Positions 52,667 through 61,939 of a stretch of DNA of 64,000 nt are shown in pieces. The notes below the pieces were generated by a model that was not told the DNA's origin, searched no databases, and saw only the letters and a program-made list of their open reading frames with translations. The translations under genes were made by a program, and so were the position numbers. This stretch comes from Palsa-504 sp963739615. GTDB lineage: Bacteria; Actinomycetota; Actinomycetes; Streptosporangiales; Streptosporangiaceae. Every line of letters begins with the position of its first letter. Positions within the stretch are counted from its first letter, which is position 1. The DNA lies in the NCBI GenBank assembly GCA_963739615.1, contig CAVUBD010000026.1:1-64000 (forward strand), read 5' to 3'.

Positions 52667-54553
52667 TCACCTGAGCCCGCCGCGCCCGGCCAGCGCGGCG
52701 AGTTCCGTGCGATTGCGGGCGCCGGTCTTCCGCAGCACCGCGCCCGCGTGTTTCTCTACCGTCTTCACCGATAGCACCAGCCGCTCGGCGATGAGCTTGT
52801 CGGGCATCCCCTGCTCCATGAGGGCACGCACCTCACGTTCCCGGTCGGTCAGGGCCGGCTCGAGGTCGTCGATCCGCAGCCCGCGTCGCAACTGCCCGAG
52901 CACAGGACCGGACAGGATCGCCTGGCCGCGGCCGGCCGCCACGACGGTCCGGGCGAGTTCGAGCCCGTCGGAGCTGCCGTCCACGCAGCCGCGCGCGCCG
53001 GCCCGCATCGCGTCGGCGACCCGGTCGTCGTATCCGGCCTCGCAGACCCCCACTACGGCAAGATGAGGGTCCTGGCTGAGCAGGGCACCAATCACGCCGA
53101 GGCCAGCGCAGGCCCGCTGGCCCGGGGCGTCGTCGGCCGGCAGGCCGAGGTCCACGAGCGCCACGTCAGGCCGGAGGGCCTGGCAGGCTTCCAGCGCCTC
53201 CTCCGCCGTCGCGACCTCGCCTATCACCTCGATCCCTGGCTCGGTCCAGGACAGCAGCCGGGCGAGCCCGGCCCGCAGCACCGGCCGGCCGGCCGCGATG
53301 AGCACGCGCAACCGGGAGCCCTCCTGCTCCGCATCACGAAGGTACGGGAAGCGGGCGCGGATCCGGGTGCCCCACCCAGCCAGCGAGTCAACATCGACGG
53401 CCGCGCCAAGTTCGCGCGCGCGCTCGGTCATGGCCCGCAGTCCGAAGCGGTCAGCCTGCCACCCGGATTTCGGGTCGAAGCCCTGGCCGTCGTCCTGGAC
53501 GAGCAGTGACACGGCCGCCCGGTCATAGAGCAGGCCGAGCCGGACGGAATGCGCCTGCGCGTGCCGGACGATGTTGGTCAGGGCCTCGCGCGCAACCCGG
53601 AGCACCTCACGCGACAAGCGCCCGTCCAAAGTGACGGGAGTCCCGGCCGACACGAACCTGACCTCGAGCCCGCCGACGCTCTGCGCCCACGCCGCCTCGG
53701 ACCGCAGCGCGGCGTCGAGCGTCCGCCCGTCGAGCGGCGAGGCGGCCAGCCCGAGCAGCGTCAGCCGCGCCTCGGCCAGCGCGTTCCTGGCTGCCTCGCT
53801 GGCCTGCCGCAGATGCTCCGCCGCCGTGCCGGACCCGCCGGCGGGCGCGTCATCGCCAGTGGCCGGCCCTGGCCCGGCACCGGATGCGAGGTCACGTTCG
53901 GCGCTTTCCAGGTGCACCCGCACGCTCACAAGGCGCTGCGCGAGCGTGTCGTGAACCTCGCTGAGCAGCCGGTCGCGCTCAGCGGCCGTCGCCTCGGCCC
54001 GAGCCCGTTCCTCAGCCGCCTCATGCATCCGGGCGGTGGCCAGCGCGATCGCCGCGTGCTTCGCGAACAACTGCAGCAACTCGGCGTCGTCAGGGCCGAA
54101 GGCGCGCCCTTCGTCCCGGCTGAAGACGATGCACGCGCCGATAATGCGCCCGCGCCACTCCAGTGGCACGCCGATGACGCCGCGCAGCGTGGCCCGCTCC
54201 TCCCTGGCCACATGTCCGCCGTAGACATCGTCGTAACGGGCGAACCACACCGGGGCGCGATGTGCCACCACGGCTCCCGTCATCCCCTCGGTGAGCGGGA
54301 AGACCCGGCCAGACTGGCAGGCAACGCCGATGTCGGCCTCTTTGCGGTAGGTGCCGGCCGCCTCGTCCACGCTGCATATCGAGCCCGCGTCACAGCCGAG
54401 CAACTCCGTGCAGCGCCGCAGGATCCGTTCCAGGAGGGGCCGCAGCGAGAACTCGCCGGCCAGGTCTTCCGCCACCGCGATCAGGCCGGCTGCCCGGGCG
54501 GCCGCGCTGTCCGTGCTCAGCGGCCTCCCAGGAGTGAGCGCGCGCCCGGACAC
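52667..54553 (-). CDS. GAF histidine kinase fused to a degenerate receiver and LuxR helix-turn-helix
   Basis: From the GTG at 54553 (after GGAGG) the 628-residue protein has a GAF domain (LLERILRRCTELLGCDAGSI), a DHp helix with the phosphorylated His (LLSEVHDTLAQRLVSVRVHL), and an ATPase domain with N box (REALTNIVRHAQA) and G boxes (VQDDGQGFDP, GLRAMTERARELGA). A NarL-type regulator is attached: LRVLIAAGRPVLRAGLARLL, where the acidic pair is AlaGly; DVALVDLGLPADD with the phosphoacceptor Asp; GARGCVDGSS, with Asp in place of the Lys. The LuxR helix-turn-helix ends the protein (LTDREREVRALMEQGMPDKL). Sensor and output are thus in one chain, and the receiver lacks Mg-binding and signalling residues. 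Confidence 0.85.
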   Translation of the reverse strand: MSGRALTPGRPLSTDSAAARAAGLIAVAEDLAGEFSLRPLLERILRRCTELLGCDAGSICSVDEAAGTYRKEADIGVACQSGRVFPLTEGMTGAVVAHRAPVWFARYDDVYGGHVAREERATLRGVIGVPLEWRGRIIGACIVFSRDEGRAFGPDDAELLQLFAKHAAIALATARMHEAAEERARAEATAAERDRLLSEVHDTLAQRLVSVRVHLESAERDLASGAGPGPATGDDAPAGGSGTAAEHLRQASEAARNALAEARLTLLGLAASPLDGRTLDAALRSEAAWAQSVGGLEVRFVSAGTPVTLDGRLSREVLRVAREALTNIVRHAQAHSVRLGLLYDRAAVSLLVQDDGQGFDPKSGWQADRFGLRAMTERARELGAAVDVDSLAGWGTRIRARFPYLRDAEQEGSRLRVLIAAGRPVLRAGLARLLSWTEPGIEVIGEVATAEEALEACQALRPDVALVDLGLPADDAPGQRACAGLGVIGALLSQDPHLAVVGVCEAGYDDRVADAMRAGARGCVDGSSDGLELARTVVAAGRGQAILSGPVLGQLRRGLRIDDLEPALTDREREVRALMEQGMPDKLIAERLVLSVKTVEKHAGAVLRKTGARNRTELAALAGRGGLR

Positions 54554-54702
54554 ATGTCCTCCGATTCTGCAACGCGATGCCGCATCATTACGACCGCCCG
54601 GCGAACAGGCCTGCATCCGAGCATCACCCTGCGCACCTGCCGGCGTCAAGGCAGCCAGGCCCAAGACCACTGACCTGCGTCCCTGAGCCCGGCTCCGGGC
54701 TA

Positions 54703-54900
54703 TCAGCGTGCCAGTACCAGGAAGCCCGGCGGCTTCCCGTCCCGGCCGAAGGCCAGCTCGCATTCCCCGTCCCATGCCCCCAGATACCGAGCGGCCCGCT
54801 TGAAGTCCGGGTGAGGCTCGAAACCCAGCTCCCGCGCGTACCCGATCGCGCCGTAGACGATCTGCCGCCCCAGCCATCAGCGGTGTCGAACTCCATCCTC
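54703..54900 (-). pseudogene. C-terminal remnant of a hypothetical protein
   Basis: A minus-strand frame ending at 54703-54705 reads QIVYGAIGYARELGFEPHPD, FKRAARYLGAWDGECELAFG and RDGKPPGFLVLAR. The wording is of a real C-terminus, but its 5' part is in another frame (RMEFDTADGWG, near 54900) and ends there. I know no family name. The next gene upstream is trehalose-phosphate synthase on the other strand. Confidence 0.45.
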
Positions 54901-55044
54901 AGCACGCTGGTCCGTATCATCGCCAAAGACCGGCACGCGGAGTGGCGCAATCTGGACAACTGCTTCTGATCGTCCAGCAGCACCCCGCAGGTTCCTCACC
55001 TGCATCGCATGGGCACGCATCGTGGTGCATTAGCCTGCCGGACT

Positions 55045-56601
55045 ATGAAGCATCGGGTTCTCGTGGCATCTAATCGCGGTCCGGTTTCTTACTGGTTCGG
55101 CCTCGATGGCACGCCGGTTGGCCGACGCGGCGGCGGAGGCCTGATCGCCGGGGTGACGCCCGGCGTGGCGGCGATGACCCCGGAGGCTGAGGTGAGCTGG
55201 ATCTGCGCGGCGTTCAGCGACGCGGACCGCGCGGCCGCCCGCCAGTGGGGCGCCGACCCCCCGGGCACGCAGGATCCCCCAGGCACACGGGGCACCCTGG
55301 GCACACAGGGTACCCGGATCGCCGGCGATGTTCCGGTGCGGATGCTCGATATCCCGCGGGATACCTTCCATCGCGCGTACAACAACGTGGCCAACTCGAC
55401 CCTGTGGTTCGTCCACCACATGCTGTTCGACGCCGCGAACCAGCCGCTGTTCGGCCGTGAGTTCTGGCGTGACTGGGAGTCCTACCTGGCCTACAACGAG
55501 GCGTTTGCCGATGCCCTGGCGGAAGAGGCCCTGGCGGCAGGCGCACCGGGCGAGAATGCGCCCCCGGCAGGCGTTCGCGTCCTGATCCAGGACTACCACC
55601 TCAGCCTGGTCCCGCGGCTGCTGCGGGAAAGGCTGGGTGACACCTCCCTCGACATCGGCGTGGCGCACTTCACGCACACTCCCTGGGCGCCGCCCGACTA
55701 TTACCGGATGCTTCCAGACGAGGTGGGCCGGGCCCTGCTTGACGGCATGCTCGGCGCGGATCACCTCGGCTTTCACGCCGAGCGGTGGGCCGCCGCGTTC
55801 CTGGATTGCTGCGAGGCGATCCTGGGCGCCGACGTGAGCCGGCCCGGCCCCGGAAGCGCGGACGCGGTCGGGCGGGTCATCCACCGGGGGCACGTCACCG
55901 AGGTGGCCGTGCATCCGCTCGGCGTGGACGCCCCTGCGCTGCGGGCCCGCGCCCAGGCGGACGACGTGCAGGCGTACATCACCGCGATCCATCAGGTGGC
56001 CCGCGGGAGAAAGCTGATCGTCAGGGTCGACCGGACCGAGCTGTCCAAGAACATCGTGCGCGGCCTGGCCGCATACCGCGAACTGCTCACGGCCTGGCCG
56101 GAGTGGCACGGCCGCGTGGTCCACCTGGCCTTCGCCTACCCGTCCAGGTCCGCGATACCCGAGTACCGCGCCTACACCGAGCGGATGAGGCAGATCGCGC
56201 AGGAGATCATCGAGGAGTTCCGCACGCCGGACTGGAATCCGCTGATCCTCGAGGTGAGGGATGACTACCCGCGGTCGCTCGCGGCCTGTGCGACGGCCGA
56301 CGTGCTGCTGGTGAACCCGATCAGGGACGGCATGAACCTCGTGGCGCAGGAAGGCCCGGTACTGTCGGATCGCGGCTGCGCGCTGGTGCTGTCCCGCGAG
56401 GCGGGCGCTGCCGCCACCCTCAGCGACCACGCTCTGCTTGTTAACCCCTACGACATCAGCGAGACCGCCGCGGCCCTGCACCAGGCGCTGATCATGCCGG
56501 ACGCCGAGCGCCGCCGCCGCAGCACCGCGCTCGCCGCCATCGCCGCCGCCAGATCGCCCGCCCGCTGGCTGGGCGACCAGCTGGCCTCCCTCGACAGGTA
56601 A
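55045..56601 (+). CDS. otsA: Alpha,alpha-trehalose-phosphate synthase
   Basis: This GT20 protein of about 518 residues begins KHRVLVASNRGPVSYWFG and GGGGLIAGV. It carries VLIQDYHLSLVPRLLRER, HFTHTPWAPPDYYRMLPDEV, GFHAERWAAAFLDC, VDRTELSKNIVRGLAAYREL and LLVNPIRDGMNLVAQEGPVL, which bind UDP-glucose and glucose 6-phosphate. The product is trehalose 6-phosphate. The best start is the ATG at 55045; the TAGCCT just upstream could be a -10 element that makes the mRNA leaderless. A low-complexity insert of GT/PPG repeats (near residues 70-90, from about 55250) has the look of a slipped DNA tandem repeat. No otsB is present in the window. Confidence 0.9.
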   Translation: MKHRVLVASNRGPVSYWFGLDGTPVGRRGGGGLIAGVTPGVAAMTPEAEVSWICAAFSDADRAAARQWGADPPGTQDPPGTRGTLGTQGTRIAGDVPVRMLDIPRDTFHRAYNNVANSTLWFVHHMLFDAANQPLFGREFWRDWESYLAYNEAFADALAEEALAAGAPGENAPPAGVRVLIQDYHLSLVPRLLRERLGDTSLDIGVAHFTHTPWAPPDYYRMLPDEVGRALLDGMLGADHLGFHAERWAAAFLDCCEAILGADVSRPGPGSADAVGRVIHRGHVTEVAVHPLGVDAPALRARAQADDVQAYITAIHQVARGRKLIVRVDRTELSKNIVRGLAAYRELLTAWPEWHGRVVHLAFAYPSRSAIPEYRAYTERMRQIAQEIIEEFRTPDWNPLILEVRDDYPRSLAACATADVLLVNPIRDGMNLVAQEGPVLSDRGCALVLSREAGAAATLSDHALLVNPYDISETAAALHQALIMPDAERRRRSTALAAIAAARSPARWLGDQLASLDR

Positions 56602-56699
56602 ACAGCGCTTCTCTGAATTAAGGACGCGGCAATGGGGCATTGGGCTACCGAGGGGCATGGCCCGGCATACCGGAAACTGGGGTGACTTATGCTTTATAG

Positions 56700-57497
56700 A
56701 TGTGCCTCAGTGAACTACTATCTAATCTTATGATTCCGACGTCTTACGCTGACCATAATCGCGCTCATTGGGACAAGCACGCTCAGTCCAGGGTGGCCCA
56801 TGGTAGAGAACGATGGAAGCGAACCGAACCCGCTTGGGGTCAGTGGGCAAGACCCGAAGCCGAACTCGGACTTCTCCCTGAGGCCCTGGATGGGCTTGAT
56901 GCGATAGAACTCGGGTGCGGCACCGGGTATATCTCGGGATGGATGGCCCGTCGAGGCGCCGCTGTTGTTGGCATCGACAATTCGGCGAGTCAGCTTGACC
57001 TGGCCCGCCGGTTCGCTGAGGAACACGGCGTCGAACTCGAGCTAATTCACGGAATCGCGGAAAGCGTTCCCAAGCCAGATGAGTCGTTCGACTTCGCCGT
57101 GTCCGAGTACGGAGCCGCGATCTGGTCCGATCCGTACGTCTGGATTCCCGAGGCCTGGCGCCTGCTGCGCAGCGGAGGGCAACTCGTGATACTCGGCAAT
57201 CATCCGCTGTTGATGATCTGCCTCCCGTACAGTAACAACGAACCGGCCGTCCCCGGATTTCTCCTGCCCTATTTCGGCATCCACCGCTTCGAATGGCATG
57301 ATAACGGCGATATGGCCACCAACTTCAACCTCACTATTTCAGACTGGATCGCATTGTTCATTGACACCGGATTCGAAATACTTGCCTACCATGAACTTCA
57401 GGCACCCAGTCCAGGGCCTGATCAGCACTTCAATGTCACCGATGGCTGGGCTCATCGCTGGCCCGCCGAGCAAGTGTGGAAGCTGCGCAAACGATGA
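56700..57497 (+). CDS. SAM-dependent methyltransferase
   Basis: The 265-residue protein has the class I SAM-binding motif (DAIELGCGTGYISGWMARRG), the acidic residue at the end of strand 2 (VVGIDNSASQLDLARRFAEE) and a following FDFAVSEYGAAIWSD. The end is a helix/loop region with HRFEWHDNGDMATNFN. It may start at ATG 56700 or at ATG 56730 (IPTSYADHNRAHWD); neither has a clear ribosome site, and the A/T-rich TACTAT and TAATCT suggest promoters just in front. GC content is lower than in the neighbours. The substrate is unknown; proximity to a glycosyltransferase and a carbamoyltransferase suggests tailoring of a small molecule or glycan. Confidence 0.8.
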   Translation: MCLSELLSNLMIPTSYADHNRAHWDKHAQSRVAHGRERWKRTEPAWGQWARPEAELGLLPEALDGLDAIELGCGTGYISGWMARRGAAVVGIDNSASQLDLARRFAEEHGVELELIHGIAESVPKPDESFDFAVSEYGAAIWSDPYVWIPEAWRLLRSGGQLVILGNHPLLMICLPYSNNEPAVPGFLLPYFGIHRFEWHDNGDMATNFNLTISDWIALFIDTGFEILAYHELQAPSPGPDQHFNVTDGWAHRWPAEQVWKLRKR

Positions 57498-57626
57498 GCT
57501 ATCGGCCCGCGGGCACGGCCATCCGCCACCGGTGGGGTGGCATTCGCTCACACGCAGACCGAGCCAGCCTTCTTCTGGATGAAAGTTCGATAGTTCGTGT
57601 AAGCTAGCTCGGAAATCTGCCGGCAT

Positions 57627-59597
57627 ATGGGAGACGCCAGTGATCTCGCCGCTAGCCACGGGGCTTGTGATAATGATCGACCCAGCAACCCCATCATGAC
57701 CGCCATGTCGGAATCATCTGGCACCGAACAGCGAGTGCGCGTATACGTCATCAACCTTGACGAGGACGACGATCGGCTCCGTCGGTTCACGCGCATAATG
57801 GAGTTCTACGATGCCCCCTTCGAGCGCTGGCCCGCCACGCGGGGAAGCGACCTCGACCACACCCACTTCGGCGTCCGGCCGCTAGCGCCAGGAATCTTTA
57901 TAAAGGACTTCGACGAATGGAGCCGGAACGAGGCCGCGTGCGGCGTGAGCCACATCAGGTTGCTCCAGCACATCGTTCACCAGGAGATCCCCTGGGCGGT
58001 TGTCTTCGAAGACGACGCAATTGTCCGGCGCAATCCACCACCCTTTATCGAGGACTGGTTGCTCCCGGCAGACGCGGAAATCGTGATGCTTGGCCAGCGA
58101 GCCGTGACCGACGAACCGCCTGAGTATCTGGACTCTCCGACGTACGGGCCAGTAAAAGGCGGTGCCGGAACTGAAGGATACTTGATATCGCTAGAGGGCG
58201 CTCGGAAGCTGCTTCGAATCCTCATGCCTCTCCGCAATCCGCTAGACTTCCAGATGTATTCACACTTCAGGTCGGTGCAGTCAGCGGGTGATTCGTCCGG
58301 TTACTGGCGGCTAGCCCGCAACCCGGAAACCTTTGATCTCGCGCTCAACTCCTACCGGATTATTCCTAGTCTCGTCGAGCATGCCGGTGACTCGTCGACT
58401 ATTGGGAATAGTCGACATCCGCGAGCCCACTTCTTCTGCAGGGTCCTCCTGGGAGCCGACTTCGGCGAATCGGCAGCCGGCACTGCTGCTCGCAGTTACG
58501 GCTACCCAAATTCCACCAAGACCCTCACCATGGTTACTCATGGCCATAAGGTTCAGGCCGTCGCGCGGAATACGCTGTACTGGCGCGGGGTTGATGTCTC
58601 GCACTGGAACCTCCGGCAATTCTACTCCTCGTCTGACGGGCGGCCGCGGGGTCATCTATTCGATGTGCTGCTAGACGCAGGCGTGAATATCATACGATTT
58701 AATATCTTCCTGGATGGCCTTCGTCACCCATTCAATATAGATCGCGCCAAGATCATCGCTAACGCGGCGGCAGACCGAGGTCTTGGTATCTGCGTCGTAC
58801 TGCATTTCTCGGACACCTGGGCGTATCCAAGCGAGCAGGTGAAGCCACTGGCTTGGCGAAACCTCTCATATTCGCAACTGCTCAACGAGGTCCAGGGCTA
58901 TACTCACGCTGTTGTTTCTGCGCTGTGCAAGCAAGGGACTCCCCCGACAATCATCCAGACCGGAAACGAGATCACCAATGGGATGATCTGGCCGCATCCG
59001 TCGGAGCGTAACCGTGTCGGCGGCAGGATCACAGGAGACAATTCCCGGCATTGGGCGGACTTTGCCCGCATCCTCGACGCCGCTGTTCAGGGAGTTCGGG
59101 AGGCGGTTAAGGAGGCAGACGGTCACACGAAGCTCATGCTTCACTTCGACAACGGCGGGGAACCCCAAGCGGTTGCTGCCTGGTTCTCCAAGCTTGCGAA
59201 CCATAACGTTGACTACGACATCGTCGGAGTGTCCGTCCACGATCACTGGAACCCCGGAAGTAAGCTGGCGGCCTTGGCCCGGCTAGATGAGGTGACCCGG
59301 CTCCTGCCGGGGAAAGAGATCGTCGTGGCGGAAACCGCGCACCCCTATCGTGCCGCTGATCGCTTTGAAGCTAAGCCGGGGGATACGGACCCGGCTCACT
59401 CCAGGGAGGGGCAAGCGCAGTACCTGAGATCAGCCCTGGAACACCTGCGAGTCAATCCCAACGGGACTGGGCTATTTTGGTGGGGTTCGACGTTCATCAA
59501 CGATACTTTTGGGCACTGCCCCGACTTCCTGCAGGCCCGCGCCTTGTTTACGCCTGACGGATCAGCGCTTCCCGCGCTCGCCGAGTTTCGCCTCTGA
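57627..59597 (+). CDS. GT25 glycosyltransferase fused to a GH53 (endo-galactanase-like) domain
   Basis: Residues about 30-270 are GT25: RVYVINLDEDDDRLRRFTRI, EAACGVSHIRLLQHIVHQEI, PWAVVFEDDAIVRR with the metal-binding acidic run, and GTEGYLISLEGARKLLRIL. Residues about 315-650 are GH53: WRGVDVSHWNLRQFY, LLDAGVNIIRFNIFLDG, VLHFSDTWAYPSEQVKPLAW, IIQTGNEITNGMIWPHPSER with the acid/base Glu, and EIVVAETAHPYRAADRFEA with the nucleophile Glu. GH53 enzymes cleave beta-1,4-galactan and are normally secreted; here there is no signal peptide. Joining a sugar-adding with a sugar-cleaving domain is unusual. The GC content is below its surroundings, a sign of transfer. The start may instead be M24 or M27 (57696, 57705). 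Confidence 0.85.
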   Translation: MGDASDLAASHGACDNDRPSNPIMTAMSESSGTEQRVRVYVINLDEDDDRLRRFTRIMEFYDAPFERWPATRGSDLDHTHFGVRPLAPGIFIKDFDEWSRNEAACGVSHIRLLQHIVHQEIPWAVVFEDDAIVRRNPPPFIEDWLLPADAEIVMLGQRAVTDEPPEYLDSPTYGPVKGGAGTEGYLISLEGARKLLRILMPLRNPLDFQMYSHFRSVQSAGDSSGYWRLARNPETFDLALNSYRIIPSLVEHAGDSSTIGNSRHPRAHFFCRVLLGADFGESAAGTAARSYGYPNSTKTLTMVTHGHKVQAVARNTLYWRGVDVSHWNLRQFYSSSDGRPRGHLFDVLLDAGVNIIRFNIFLDGLRHPFNIDRAKIIANAAADRGLGICVVLHFSDTWAYPSEQVKPLAWRNLSYSQLLNEVQGYTHAVVSALCKQGTPPTIIQTGNEITNGMIWPHPSERNRVGGRITGDNSRHWADFARILDAAVQGVREAVKEADGHTKLMLHFDNGGEPQAVAAWFSKLANHNVDYDIVGVSVHDHWNPGSKLAALARLDEVTRLLPGKEIVVAETAHPYRAADRFEAKPGDTDPAHSREGQAQYLRSALEHLRVNPNGTGLFWWGSTFINDTFGHCPDFLQARALFTPDGSALPALAEFRL

Positions 59598-59598
59598 G

Positions 59599-61225
59599 CT
59601 AGTCGAGATCGCAGAGCCAACCGTCTCCGGCTAGGAAGTCCAGGGACATCTTTCTGGCCGATACAAGGGCGTCGAGAGGTGAATAAACCAACGGCTCGCC
59701 CGAGGCGTTGAACGACGTGCATGTCACCGCCTCGGCATCGGCCAACCTCGCGATCTCGGCAAGCAGGGAACGATAAGGACCATGGTCTTCCACAACCTGC
59801 GGCCGAGCGGAGCCGTCCACATGGATCACGCCTCCCAGTCGGTCCTCGGCGCCCGGTGCCGCCTGCGCTGCCATGAGCATGTAGGGCGATGGCACTGAGC
59901 CATGAAATGATCGCTCGAACTCATCCATGGAAAGGGACGGTGCAAGTGGGCGCCAGCTTTCGCGACCCTTAAGATAGTTAAGCCTGTCGCGAACCCTTTT
60001 CGAGTCCGGCCGTGCCAGGATTGATCGGCGCCCGAGGGCGCGCGGTCCGATCTCGCTGCCGCCCTGTATCCAGCCACAGATCTCTGATTCGTACATCAGC
60101 TTTCTGGCCACGGCATCTGGTCCGCACGGGATAACTTGAAGCCCGAAGTCATGCAGGGCCGCTCCGATTTCCTCGGCAGGGAAATTCCGCCCGAGGCCAA
60201 CGTCATTCACCGAGATGGGGGAGCGCGCATTCTGCCAGGCGACCGCGATCGCCGCGCCTATCGCCACTCCAGAGTCGCCAGCCGGAGGTGGGACGACAAG
60301 TTGAACGCCCCGATCGCGGCAGCGCCTCGCGAGCCGGCCGTTGGCAGAGCAATTAAGGGCGATTCCCCCACTGAGGATGAGGTGGCCGACGCCATCCAGC
60401 AGTTCGTCGGCATAGGCCTGAATCCGATCCTCCAGAACCCTCTGGGCGCCAAGCGCAAGGTCAGCGCGATTGTTGAACGAGTCGGCCCTCTCGTGGGACG
60501 AGATCAGCTCGGCAATGAAACCGGAGCGAATCTGCTCATGCAGACTTCGTGGCGTCTCGGTGATACTCGCGAATTGGGGCAGCTCGCCGGTGAATCGCCG
60601 ATCGGGCAATGACGGGAGCTGGAGGCCCGATTCCCTCCCATAGGAGGCGAGTCCCATCGTCTTTCCCTCCTCGCCCCACTCGAAGCCCAGGAACTGTGTA
60701 ACGGCTTCATAGTAGATTCCGAGCGATGATGACTGCTCAAGATTCCAGAGCTTCGTCATCTCGGAATTAAAATGGTAGGCGGCACCTGAGGTGGACTCGC
60801 CTGTCCCGTCCAATACGAGGATGGCGACGTCGCGGTCCGCCGCCTCAGCGGGCAGAAAAGCCGTGCCGGTCCAGGCGTGGGCGTCATGGTGATTCACGTA
60901 CTGGAAGCTGGTATGCGGAGAAATGGGCAAGCCCGCTCGGGTAAACCATGATTCGAGGATTGCGGTGATCTCTTCGGACTTCATCCCCATTGCCGGCGGG
61001 AACCACGGATAGGCGACCGTGTCGATGTCCTGGGGACTGATTCCAGCTGAGTCGCAATACTTCCACCAAAGACCGCAAGGGTGGCATACCAAACGAGCGT
61101 TTGCGGCGAGTCAACCGCTCCTCTTCAACGGCCGCTACCAATCGTCCGTCAATGACAAGGGCCGCGCCACCATCGTGGCCAACTCCGTTGGCGCCGTTCA
61201 GCCCCAGAATCGTTCCCGTACCCAT
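59599..61225 (-). CDS. Carbamoyltransferase (NodU/TobZ family), single frameshift
   Basis: The ATG at 61225 opens GTGTILGLNGANGVGHDGGA, ALVIDGRLVAAVEEERLTRR, the N-terminal domain. After KRSFGMPP the frame shifts by one base in a C3 run near 61075; dropping one C gives CGLWWKYCDSAGISPQDIDT. The rest has YVNHHDAHAWTGTAFLPAEA, VLDGTGESTSGAAYHFNSE, ILSGGIALNCSANGRLARRC and GSEIGPRALGRRSILARPDS, the two domains of O-carbamoyltransferases that use carbamoyl phosphate and ATP to carbamoylate sugar or antibiotic hydroxyls. It is convergent with the GT25-GH53 gene, ending one base from its stop, and shares its lower GC. With the methyltransferase it suggests glycan or metabolite decoration. Confidence 0.85.
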
Positions 61226-61326
61226 ATTTAGCAGTTTCGCACAAGTTTGATTGACCCGTCGGAGCTTGCTCTCGACGGCTGCGGCGCTGCTCGAGGCATA
61301 TCCGGCGCTTCCGTCATGCCGCCTGC

Positions 61327-61899
61327 TCACGCAGGCGGGGTCCGACGCAGGCGGCCGAGGAGGTAGAACTCGTCGTTCGGCATGGTCTTGGTCAGGTGCG
61401 CCAGCCGGTTCGACATGGCGAAGAACGCGCTGATCGAGCCGACATCCCAGATGTCGTCGTCGGTCAGGCCGTGAGCGCGCAGCGAACCCAGGATCTCGTC
61501 GCTGACCGTCCACGGCTCAACCGCGATCCTGACGGCGACCTCGAGGATGGCGCGCTGGCGGTGGTCAAGCTCGGCGCTGCGCCAGTCGGTGGCCACCTGG
61601 TCCGCGATCCGGGGGTTGCGCGTCCGGATGCGGGCGATCGCACCGTGGGCCACCACGCAGTACAGGCAGTGGTTCTCCGCGCTGGTGGCCACCACGATCA
61701 GCTCCCGGTCGCCCTTGCTGAGCCCGGGTGTCTCCTTGTCCATCAGCGCGTCGTGGTAGGCGAAGAACGCCCGCCATTCGGCAGGCCGCCGAGCCAGGCT
61801 GAGGAAGATGTTGGGCACGAAGCCGGACTTCTCCGCGACCTCCTTGATGCGGGCTCGTAGGTCTTCGGGCATTTCCTCGAGCGAAGGCAGGTCAAACAT
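61327..61899 (-). CDS. AhpD-like peroxidase-related protein
   Basis: The 190-residue protein has SGFVPNIFLSLARRPAEWRA, LSKGDRELIVVATSAENHCL and CVVAHGAIARIRTRNPR. The CxxC with a following His (HCLYCVVAHG) is the redox centre of the carboxymuconolactone decarboxylase/AhpD family, which reduces hydroperoxides with a thiol partner. The C-terminal half has SISAFFAMSNRLAHLTKTMP. It is a single gene with intact frame; its oxidant substrate is not evident. Confidence 0.85.
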   Translation of the reverse strand: MFDLPSLEEMPEDLRARIKEVAEKSGFVPNIFLSLARRPAEWRAFFAYHDALMDKETPGLSKGDRELIVVATSAENHCLYCVVAHGAIARIRTRNPRIADQVATDWRSAELDHRQRAILEVAVRIAVEPWTVSDEILGSLRAHGLTDDDIWDVGSISAFFAMSNRLAHLTKTMPNDEFYLLGRLRRTPPA

Positions 61900-61939
61900 G
61901 GCATCCAGCCTAACCCTCGGTCAGGCACGCCGGGCTTGG

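Noticed and set aside
55030..56658. A 542-codon minus-strand open frame opposite OtsA
   Set aside because: It is the complement of a complete GT20 enzyme and results from high GC at third codon positions.
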